A stretch of DNA of 53,268 nucleotides from the NCBI GenBank assembly GCA_015490995.1, contig WFWT01000130.1:1-53268 (forward strand). Direction: 5' to 3'. The DNA is from Anaerolineae bacterium. Lineage in GTDB: Bacteria > Chloroflexota > Anaerolineae > JAADDB01. Of this stretch, positions 34,859 through 42,299 are shown one piece after another (positions within the stretch are counted from its first letter, which is position 1; each line of letters begins with the position of its first letter). A program made the position numbers and the translations under genes. A model generated the notes under the pieces. That model did not search any database. It saw only the letters and a list, made by a program, of their open reading frames with translations, and was not told the origin of the DNA.

Positions 34859-36052
34859 ATGCTGGCCGAACGGTTGTCCCGAATTCAAGACCAGTTAGCC
34901 CGTGAAGGGCTGGATGGGTGGTTGCTCTACGACGCACACGGCATAAACCCGGTGGCACAACGGGTGGTCGGCTTACCTGCAGACCGGGTGTTGACCCGAC
35001 GGTGGGCTTGCTTTGTGCCCCGCCAGGGTTCCCCTCGCTGGCTGGTACACGCCATTGAACATGACCAGTTTGAAGGGATCGCCTCGCAAGTACGCACCTA
35101 CGTCTCTTGGCAGGAATGGCGTGAAGGCCTGCGCGCGCTTTTGGGCTCGGCGCGGCGGGTGGCGATGGAGTACGCGCCGGGGGGCACTCTTCCTGCCATC
35201 AGTCGAGTCGACGCGGGTACGGTGGAACTGGTCCGCAGTTTAGGCGTGGAGGTTCTCTCCTCGGCTGACTTGATCCAGGTGGCAGAGGCTGCCTGGTCCC
35301 CAGAGCAACTCGCTGCCCATCGGCGCGCTGCTCGCGCGCTGATGGCTATCAAGGACATGGCATTCGCTCTGGTGGGTGAACGCCTGCGCAACGGTCACCC
35401 ACCGACAGAGGTGGAAGTTCAGCAGTTTATTCTGGACCAGATGCGCGAGCATGATCTGGTCACGGCACACCCGCCCATCGTCGCGGTCGGTTCCCACACA
35501 GCTAACCCGCATTTTGTTCCCACGCCGGAAAACACCCGACCTATTCGGCCACATCACCTGGTGTTAATTGACCTGTGGGCTCGGGAGCAGGGCGAGCACG
35601 GGGTGTACGCGGATATCACGTGGGTGGCTTACACCGCTCCTGAGGTACCAGACCGTGTGGTGTATATCTTTGAAGTAGTTAAACAGGCGCGAGATGCTGC
35701 TTTGGCCTTTATCCGGGACCGCCTGGCACAGGGAGCACCTATCTATGGGTACGAAGTGGATGAGGTCGCCCGGACGGTTATCCGTGAGGCAGGATATGCC
35801 CATGCCTTCGTGCACCGGACCGGCCACTCTCTTGGACGGGAGGTCCACGGCAACGGGGTGAACATGGATAACTTGGAAACTCAGGATCGACGGCAGCTTT
35901 TGCCTGGCCTCGGGTTCACCGTGGAGCCCGGAATTTACTTGCCCGAAGAAGGGTTGGGTATTCGTCTGGAAGTAGACGCGTACGTCGATGGAAACACCCT
36001 GGAGATTACCACCCTCCCCTTACAGGAGGAGATCGTTGTGTTGATGGAGTGA
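34859..36052 (+). CDS. M24-family metallopeptidase (Xaa-Pro aminopeptidase-like)
   Basis: 397-residue pita-bread-fold peptidase. The N-terminal creatinase-like domain begins MLAERLSRIQDQLAREGLDG. The catalytic domain shows the five dinuclear-metal ligands in order: Asp in LVLIDLWA, Asp in VYADITWVAY, His in HRTGHSLGREVHG, Glu in FTVEPGIYLPEEG and Glu in GIRLEVDAYV. It probably removes N-terminal residues before proline or is a related dipeptidase. The frame is open to an earlier ATG at 34793 lying in the terminator, so the ATG at 34859 is preferred. The next gene is an EamA transporter after 109 bases. Confidence 0.9.
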   Translation: MLAERLSRIQDQLAREGLDGWLLYDAHGINPVAQRVVGLPADRVLTRRWACFVPRQGSPRWLVHAIEHDQFEGIASQVRTYVSWQEWREGLRALLGSARRVAMEYAPGGTLPAISRVDAGTVELVRSLGVEVLSSADLIQVAEAAWSPEQLAAHRRAARALMAIKDMAFALVGERLRNGHPPTEVEVQQFILDQMREHDLVTAHPPIVAVGSHTANPHFVPTPENTRPIRPHHLVLIDLWAREQGEHGVYADITWVAYTAPEVPDRVVYIFEVVKQARDAALAFIRDRLAQGAPIYGYEVDEVARTVIREAGYAHAFVHRTGHSLGREVHGNGVNMDNLETQDRRQLLPGLGFTVEPGIYLPEEGLGIRLEVDAYVDGNTLEITTLPLQEEIVVLME

Positions 36053-36161
36053 TGGTGAACCCAGAAGCTACCTGTCACGGATGTGTTCGGTAGGGTCCTC
36101 GGTAAGATAAACGTCCTGCCAGTTTTGCGATCGACAACCCGCCTAACTTAAGGAGGCCATT

Positions 36162-37103
36162 GTGCATACCCCGCGCGATACACGGTTCGTACAATGGGTG
36201 TTGTTCGCGCTGCTCACCGGCATTTGGGGCGCGTCCTTTTTGTTCATAAAGATCTCCCTGGAAACGTTGCCCCCATTGACGGTTGTCGCACTTCGGGTGA
36301 CCCTGGGCGCGTTGTTGGTGTGGACCCTGGTCGTGTGGCGAGGCGCGTCCTTGCGAGGTGTGCCATGGGGGGCGATGCTCTTTATGGGCGTGATCAACAA
36401 CGCGTTGCCCTTTACCCTCATCACCTGGGGGGAACAGTATATCCCCTCCGGCCTAGCATCCCTGGTCAACGGCACGGTGCCCATCTTTGCTGCTGTGTTA
36501 TCCCACAGCATGTTACGGGCTGAGCGCCTCACGCGCCTCCAGTGGGGAGGGGTGATGTTGGGCTTCGGGGGCTTGGTGTGGCTTTTCCTGCCCGATGTGT
36601 GGTATGCGTGGCAAGGATTGACCACATGGTACGGTGTGTTCGGTCAGTTCGCGGTCATGACCGCTGCGTCGTGTTACGCCGTTGGAACGGTGTATGCTCG
36701 CAAGCACCTGCGTGAGTACGACCCCTTTGTCATGGCCGCGACGCAACTCCTCTGGAGCGCGGTCGTGCTGTGGCCCCTGGCCTGGTGGGCGGGTTTGGGC
36801 TTGACGGCTTCTGCGTTGACCGGTCGTACGCTCTTGGCTATCGGCTGGCTAGGGTTAGCCAGCTCGGGGTTGGCGTACGTGATTTACTATACCTTGGTGC
36901 GCCTTATGGGAGCCACTCAGGTCACGATGGTGACGTATTTGATCCCTGTTGTGGGCCTGGTGTTGGGCGCGGTTTTTCTCGATGAAACGGTGGGGTGGGA
37001 TGTGCTCATTGCATTGGCCCTCATCCTGACCAGCATCGTGGTGGTGAACCGGCCACGGGTGCACAGCCCATCACCGGCAGCGGTGCGCTGCGCGGGGAGG
37101 TGA
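36162..37103 (+). CDS. EamA/DMT-family transporter
   Basis: 313-residue membrane protein with ten predicted helices in two EamA halves. Typical segments are FALLTGIWGASFLFIKISLE near the start, PLTVVALRVTLGALLVW, INNALPFTLITWGEQYIPSG and the second-half GLASSGLAYVIYYTLVRLMG with LIPVVGLVLGAVFLDE. Members export metabolites or amino acids; the substrate is unknown. It uses GTG with aaggaggcc before it. The mtnA-type gene starts three bases after the stop, with the stop lying inside that gene's ribosome-binding region, so they are coupled. Substrate related to methylthioribose metabolism is possible but unproved. Confidence 0.92.
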   Translation: MHTPRDTRFVQWVLFALLTGIWGASFLFIKISLETLPPLTVVALRVTLGALLVWTLVVWRGASLRGVPWGAMLFMGVINNALPFTLITWGEQYIPSGLASLVNGTVPIFAAVLSHSMLRAERLTRLQWGGVMLGFGGLVWLFLPDVWYAWQGLTTWYGVFGQFAVMTAASCYAVGTVYARKHLREYDPFVMAATQLLWSAVVLWPLAWWAGLGLTASALTGRTLLAIGWLGLASSGLAYVIYYTLVRLMGATQVTMVTYLIPVVGLVLGAVFLDETVGWDVLIALALILTSIVVVNRPRVHSPSPAAVRCAGR

Positions 37104-37106
37104 GCC

Positions 37107-38186
37107 ATGGCGGGTACTCGCAACCGACCGGGCCTGGCCCTGCTGGCCGATCGGTTTAACACCTTACGGTATGAGGATGGGCGCGTCGTGTTGCTGGATC
37201 GGCGGGTATATCCGTTTCGCACCGAGTACGTGGTGTGTCGTGAGGTGGAGGAGGTCGCACGGGCTATTGAGCAGATGGTTGTACAAGGCGGGCCTCCTCT
37301 CGCCTACGCGGCCGGACTGGGACTCGTCCTGGCCGCGGAGGAGGCTCGCACCTGGGATACAGCCCGCCAACGAGAGCACCTGCGGCGAGCCGCCCGTCGT
37401 CTGATGCGCACGCGACCGACGGCCGATGATCTGTTCCAGGTAGTGCCTGAAGCCTTACGCCGGGGAGAGCGCGCGTTGGAGCAAGGAGAAGATGCTGCAG
37501 CGGCTATCTTAGCGTATGTCAACGGGGAGATCGAACGGGGGAACCGGGTTGCCGAGGCCTGTGGGCGTCACGCGGCGGCATTGCTGCAGGATGGCGAGCG
37601 GGTGCTTACCCATTGCCTGCCCGGTGCGGCGCTCTGCTGGATGCTCTACGTGGCAGTGCACGAACAGGGGAAACACATCGAACTGTGGCCTACGGAAACC
37701 CGCCCCTATTTACAAGGTGCCCGTCTTACAGCTGCCTGTGCGGTGGAGACCGGTGTGCCGGTTACGGTGATTACCGACGGCATGGTGGCGCACGTGATGC
37801 AAACGGGGAAAGTTACGGTTTTCATCAGCGCGGCCGATCGCATTGCGATGGACGGACACATCGCCAACAAGGTGGGCACATTGCAAAACGCCATTGTGGC
37901 CAACCACTTTGGCATCCCGTATTATGTCCTGGGATATGACGGCCCGGACCCTCGTACTCCTACCGGTGAAGCCATGGTGATTGAAGAGCGCGCCCCGGAA
38001 GAGGTTTTGTACTGTCGGGGCGCGGAGGGGGTTGTACGCACCGCGGTGCCTGGCGCGAAGGGGTACTACCCTGCCTTTGACGTCACGCCGCCGCACCTGA
38101 TAACGGCCATTGTCACGGATAGGGGAGTGTTTGTGCCCACCCAAATTCACCGATATTGGCAGACGATGCCCGTCGAAGGGGAGTGA
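37107..38186 (+). CDS. mtnA: MtnA-type isomerase (methylthioribose-1-phosphate isomerase family), divergent
   Basis: 359-residue member of the MtnA / eIF2B-related isomerase family. Catalytic Cys170 (THCLPGA) and Asp244 (SAADRIA) are at the expected places, and TRPTADDLF, TETRPYLQGARLTA, VITDGMVAHVMQ and HIANKVGT follow the family. The enzyme isomerises 5-methylthioribose 1-phosphate in methionine salvage. It is divergent: the usual RGAPAIG at residues 60-66 reads QGGPPLA, and THCNAG reads THCLPG. A shifted substrate such as another ribose 1-phosphate is possible. An MTA-phosphorylase-like gene lies 10 kb downstream, which fits the salvage route. It is coupled to the upstream EamA gene. Confidence 0.83.
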   Translation: MAGTRNRPGLALLADRFNTLRYEDGRVVLLDRRVYPFRTEYVVCREVEEVARAIEQMVVQGGPPLAYAAGLGLVLAAEEARTWDTARQREHLRRAARRLMRTRPTADDLFQVVPEALRRGERALEQGEDAAAAILAYVNGEIERGNRVAEACGRHAAALLQDGERVLTHCLPGAALCWMLYVAVHEQGKHIELWPTETRPYLQGARLTAACAVETGVPVTVITDGMVAHVMQTGKVTVFISAADRIAMDGHIANKVGTLQNAIVANHFGIPYYVLGYDGPDPRTPTGEAMVIEERAPEEVLYCRGAEGVVRTAVPGAKGYYPAFDVTPPHLITAIVTDRGVFVPTQIHRYWQTMPVEGE

Positions 38187-38370
38187 ACGCTGGGGTTGTA
38201 CAGTACCGGTAACGCGCGTTGCCCCTGTGTGTTATCTTATTACGCAGACCCTGCTTGCCAGAAGAAAGGCGTACCGCGCGTCCGTCGCACGGCTAACGGG
38301 CATTCCATATGAGATAACACAATGCTGGGAACCCTTTGCCGTAACCTGCTGGAGGGGGAGGAGACAACGT

Positions 38371-39324
38371 ATGCCAGACTACCTGTGCATCGTCAACCCG
38401 GCCGCCGACCGTGGAAGAGCTCGCGTCCGGTGGCAGGCGGTAGAGCGTGTGCTTCGGCAGAAACGCGTTTCCTTTGATGTAGTCTTTACTCAAGGGATAT
38501 CACACGCTCTGGAAACCGCGCGCGCGGCAGCGCGTTCCGGCAAATATGCGGCGTTGGTCGCCGCGGGTGGGGATGGAACGGTCAACGAGGTGGTGAACGG
38601 ATTGTGTCTGGCCTCCGGGGACGGTGGGAACTGTGCCCTGGGGATCTTCCCCATCGGCTCGGCCAACGACTTGGCGACCATTGTGGGCATTCCCCGTGCG
38701 CCGGAGGCTATGGTCGAGCTGTTGGTGACCCATCGCACACGGCTGGTGGATGTGGGGTTGGTGGAAAGTCCTGATATACAGGGCCCAACATCGCCCCTTC
38801 GGTACTTCATCAACAACTGTGGTCTTGGGTTTGAAGCACAGGTGAGCCTGGAAAGCCGTCGCATACGGCGATTGCGGGGGTTTTTCATTTACTTGGTTGC
38901 CGTGTTTCGCACGCTTATCCATTACCGCCAGCCTTTCGTACAGGTACATTGGGATGGTAACGAGCGCGCTGAACGGATGCTGCTCATCACCGTGGGTAAC
39001 GGTCGGCGAGCGGGGGGAGGGTTCTGGTTAACCCCCTTTGCGGAGATAGATGACGGGTGGCTTGACGTAGGCTTCGCGCGCGCGCTGAATCGGCTGGAAA
39101 TCCTGCGCTTGTTGCCTAAGGCCATGCACGGGCGTCACGTGGAGGATCCCGCGTTCACCCTCGCGCGCTGTCGGACAATGGAGGTGCGCACGGACATCCC
39201 TATACCTATCCACACCGATGGGGAGACGGTGGTGGTGGGTACCCGACACGTGCAGGTCCGAGTGTTGCCCAAACGGGTGCGTGTCATTTGTGACCCCACA
39301 CGCCCGCTGGCTTCTGTCCGATAG
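38371..39324 (+). CDS. Diacylglycerol/lipid kinase family protein
   Basis: 317-residue DAGK-catalytic-domain protein. CIVNPAADRGRARVRW at the start and AAGGDGTVNEVVNG (GGDGT at residues 66-70) form the nucleotide site; GIFPIGSANDLA follows. The C-terminal half includes NCGLGFEAQVSLESRRIRRL and VGNGRRAGGGFWLTPFAEIDDGWLDV, both standard. It probably phosphorylates diacylglycerol, sphingoid or a related lipid. The ORF extends 87 codons upstream into the mtnA end in another frame; the ATG at 38371 has ggggaggaga before it and begins at the conserved domain edge. It converges with the histidine kinase gene. Confidence 0.93.
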   Translation: MPDYLCIVNPAADRGRARVRWQAVERVLRQKRVSFDVVFTQGISHALETARAAARSGKYAALVAAGGDGTVNEVVNGLCLASGDGGNCALGIFPIGSANDLATIVGIPRAPEAMVELLVTHRTRLVDVGLVESPDIQGPTSPLRYFINNCGLGFEAQVSLESRRIRRLRGFFIYLVAVFRTLIHYRQPFVQVHWDGNERAERMLLITVGNGRRAGGGFWLTPFAEIDDGWLDVGFARALNRLEILRLLPKAMHGRHVEDPAFTLARCRTMEVRTDIPIPIHTDGETVVVGTRHVQVRVLPKRVRVICDPTRPLASVR

Positions 39325-39376
39325 CGACAGGACGTAAGCATGTATAAGGGTGAAATCCCTGGCCCGCGTGAGAGCG

Positions 39377-41074
39377 TTAAGAGGCTGGACGGTCAACGCT
39401 GGTGGAAGAACGTCGACGGCGGACGCGATCGTAGGGAACTTCCAGGACCACGCGTGTGCCACAGCCCAGCCGGGGTGAGGGAGATTCAATGGTAAGGGTG
39501 CCGTCCAGGAGTTCTGCCTGCTCACGCATTGTCCACAGGCCATAGCTGTGACGTTCCTCGTAGTTGCGCCAGACCGCGTTTACGTCAAACCCCACGCCGT
39601 TATCTTCGATTTCGATTCGCAACGTGTCGTTATGTCGACGGAGACGTACCCACACCTCGGTGGCTTGGGCGTGTTTGCGCAGGTTGTTGAAACTCTCCTG
39701 AACGACGGCGAAGATGGCACCGGCAGCCGTCACGTCCAGGTCTGTGGGGAAGGTCTCGTCGACCTCCAGGTGACACCGGAGGCGTTCCGTGGATTGCCAT
39801 TGCTCGAGGTAGGAGCGCACCGCGGCTACAAGGCCACGGGTTTCCAGGATGACCGGCCGCAATTCGAAGAGGAACCGGCGGATGCTCCGGTGTGCTTGGC
39901 GAGCCAGGGTTTCCATCTCGTCCAGCACCGAGGGGACCTGAGCCGGATCTTTGGTCAACAGCCGGCGTACGTAGTCAATGTCCAGCAGAAGGCGGGCCAG
40001 ATCCTGGGCCGGACCGTCGTGCAATCCTTGGGCCAGGCGGTGCCGGATACCTTCCTGGGCGGCCACGATGCGATCGCGTTCCTCGCGCAGTTGGGCGTAC
40101 AAACGCGCGTTTTCAATGGCAATGGCGGCTTGTGTGGCCAGCATTTCCAACCATTGCTGGTCTTCTTCGGTAAAGCCACTGGGCGCGCGTTTGTTGAGGG
40201 TTTCCAGCGCGCCGGTGATTCGGCCGCGATATTGGAGGGGCACGCAAAGGACGTTGCGGGTGGTGAAACCGGTGGTAGAGTCCACCTGGCGGAGAAAACG
40301 AGGATCGTTTTGGACGTCGTTGACTAGGGCGCTTTGACCGGTCTGGACTACCCAACCGGCGATGCCTTCGCCGACCGGAATGCGGTATTCCCGCAACACA
40401 TCGCCCTTTTCACCGGTGGGGATGGCGAAGATGAGCTCCTGGTTGTCCTCGTCGAGGAGGAAGAGCGTTGCCGCCTCTGCGTCCAGGACCACAGTGGTGA
40501 GCTCGATGGTGTCTCGGAGCACGGCCCGCAGGTCAAGACTTGAGGCCAGGTTCTGGCCGATTTGATAGAAGAAGGCCACCTGGTCGAGGCGGCGCTGGCT
40601 GGCCAGGAGTTGTTCCTGCATAAAGGCCAGGTAGGCGATAGTGCGCACAAGCATGTGGACAAGGGGTTGACGGGCCCGTTCCCCTTCTTCAGGGTGGGAG
40701 TAGACAAAGGTCAGCGCGCCCATAGAACGGCCTTCGATGGCCAGAGGAAGGTGGATGAGCCGCGGACCCGCGGGCAACCGGTAGTCGTGGGGCATGTCCA
40801 GGGCCGTGCGTAAGTTTGCCGGCACTTCCGGTGCGGCCCCTATCCATTGCAACTCCCACTCGTCCAAGTAAGCGCTCACCTCGGGTGGAAGACGACCTTC
40901 TTTGGTCTGGATAACCTCCAGGTGAACGTAGACGAGACTGACCCCATCGGCACGACAAAGGGCACGCAACCAGGGCAAGGCTTCACCCCACACTGCGTGG
41001 GCGCCGCGCTGGCCTAGAAAGTGGTGAATCTTTGAAAGCAGGGCCAGGTTGGAGAGGGATTCCTGCTCTGTCAC
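39377..41074 (-). CDS. GAF-domain sensor histidine kinase (NarL-partner type)
   Basis: 565-residue cytoplasmic kinase with no membrane helix. An N-terminal GAF-like region (about 20-150) and a clear GAF domain (about 175-325, with EGIAGWVVQTGQSALVNDV and CVPLQYRGRITGALETLNK) precede the HisKA_3 dimerisation helix. His352 in GLHDGPAQDL is the phosphorylation site. The ATPase domain has ESFNNLRKHAQAT (N box) and IEDNGVGFD plus YGLWTMREQAELL. Such kinases normally pair with NarL/FixJ regulators, but none is in the window, so its partner is elsewhere. GTG at 41074 has AGGGGAGG five bases before it and is chosen over a GTG at 41119. Confidence 0.93.
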   Translation of the reverse strand: MTEQESLSNLALLSKIHHFLGQRGAHAVWGEALPWLRALCRADGVSLVYVHLEVIQTKEGRLPPEVSAYLDEWELQWIGAAPEVPANLRTALDMPHDYRLPAGPRLIHLPLAIEGRSMGALTFVYSHPEEGERARQPLVHMLVRTIAYLAFMQEQLLASQRRLDQVAFFYQIGQNLASSLDLRAVLRDTIELTTVVLDAEAATLFLLDEDNQELIFAIPTGEKGDVLREYRIPVGEGIAGWVVQTGQSALVNDVQNDPRFLRQVDSTTGFTTRNVLCVPLQYRGRITGALETLNKRAPSGFTEEDQQWLEMLATQAAIAIENARLYAQLREERDRIVAAQEGIRHRLAQGLHDGPAQDLARLLLDIDYVRRLLTKDPAQVPSVLDEMETLARQAHRSIRRFLFELRPVILETRGLVAAVRSYLEQWQSTERLRCHLEVDETFPTDLDVTAAGAIFAVVQESFNNLRKHAQATEVWVRLRRHNDTLRIEIEDNGVGFDVNAVWRNYEERHSYGLWTMREQAELLDGTLTIESPSPRLGCGTRVVLEVPYDRVRRRRSSTSVDRPAS

Positions 41075-41144
41075 GGTGCCTCCCCTTGTGTGTGATAGGC
41101 TGTGGTGGTTGCGCTTCACGTAATGGGACGATTTTCCCGCCCCG

Positions 41145-42224
41145 TTATAATGTGTCCACCCGGGGGGCGGAAGGTGTCCACCCCTGAACGAGAACCGCTT
41201 GGTGTTGACGGCCGGAGACCAGCAACTGTTCGGCCAGATACACCGCGCGTAGCGCTTCTTCCGGGGAGATCAAGGGGGGCCGATCCTCCAGGATGGCATG
41301 GACGAAGTCTTCCAGCTCCAGACGCAACGGTTCCCGACGTTGTAACTCGTACTTGATATGTCGTCCCTCTGAGACCCCCATAAGGGCCACGAGGCCATCC
41401 CACTGGTCGTTGATCTCCCCGTTCTCTATAAAGTGTAACTCCTGTGTCAAGTAGTTTACCACGAACATGCCTCGTTCGCCGATCAGGCTGAGTTCGCGGA
41501 TTTTGCGGGGAGTCAGCCAGTTGATGTCCAGCACGCCAACGGTGCCGTTGGCAAAGCGCAGAAGCCCGGTGAGCAGGTCTTCATGGGTAGCGTGAATCTC
41601 CTGTTCGGTCTCCGCGTACATGTTGACAATGGGTGCGCCCACCAGGTATTCCATGATGTTCACCTCGTGGGTAGCCAGGTCAAACACAACCCCCACATCG
41701 GTGACCCGGGGGGGAAAAGGGCCCACCCGGCGGGCGTGGATCTGAAAGATGCGTCCCAGCTGGCCAGCGTCCAGCCGCCGTTTGAGCTCCAGCACGGCAG
41801 GGTTAAAACGTTCAATATGGCCCACGGTGACTTTGACGGGAGAGTGGGCCAGGGCTTGGAGGATGCGTTCGCCCTCTTTGACACCGGTAGCAATGGGTTT
41901 CTCAATAAGACAATGAATCCCTTGTTCGATCACGTCCAGCGCGATGGGCACGTGCCACTGGGTGGGGACCGCGATCACCACAAAGTCCAGCCGTTCCTTG
42001 GCCAGCATGTCTCGGTAGTCGGTATATGCCCGCACCCGATACGTGGACGCGGCCGCCCGCGCGGCGGCGGGGTCGACGTCTGCTACAGCGACCAACTGGA
42101 CGTGGGGAAGGCTGGCCAGCACGCGCGCGTGGTTGCGTCCCATTGTGCCTACGCCGATGACACCGGCGTTGAGCTGGTGTTCTTCCCAGAGTGTATTATG
42201 GTGAAGTGACGTGTTGTCGTTCAT
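41145..42224 (-). CDS. Gfo/Idh/MocA-family NAD(P)-dependent oxidoreductase
   Basis: 359-residue oxidoreductase. The Rossmann dinucleotide loop is GVIGVGTMG (residues 21-29) and the family motif EKP is Glu108-Lys109-Pro110 in HCLIEKPIA. The C-terminal substrate half includes HIERFNPAVLELK and the conserved DLATHEVNIMEYL with its His. Members act on sugars, inositols or sugar nucleotides; the VGHIERFNPAV segment resembles the UDP-N-acetylglucosamine 3-dehydrogenase branch, but I would not fix the substrate. The open frame begins earlier (42293), yet the ATG at 42224 has AAGGGGG at good spacing. It lies between the sbcC and kinase genes on the same strand. Confidence 0.9.
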   Translation of the reverse strand: MNDNTSLHHNTLWEEHQLNAGVIGVGTMGRNHARVLASLPHVQLVAVADVDPAAARAAASTYRVRAYTDYRDMLAKERLDFVVIAVPTQWHVPIALDVIEQGIHCLIEKPIATGVKEGERILQALAHSPVKVTVGHIERFNPAVLELKRRLDAGQLGRIFQIHARRVGPFPPRVTDVGVVFDLATHEVNIMEYLVGAPIVNMYAETEQEIHATHEDLLTGLLRFANGTVGVLDINWLTPRKIRELSLIGERGMFVVNYLTQELHFIENGEINDQWDGLVALMGVSEGRHIKYELQRREPLRLELEDFVHAILEDRPPLISPEEALRAVYLAEQLLVSGRQHQAVLVQGWTPSAPRVDTL

Positions 42225-42299
42225 CCTGTCCCCCTTCGTCTTCAGCTTCTGGTAGCATCGCGCGTTGGCAGGTTGCGACCGCGCGACGGGCATCGGGTA

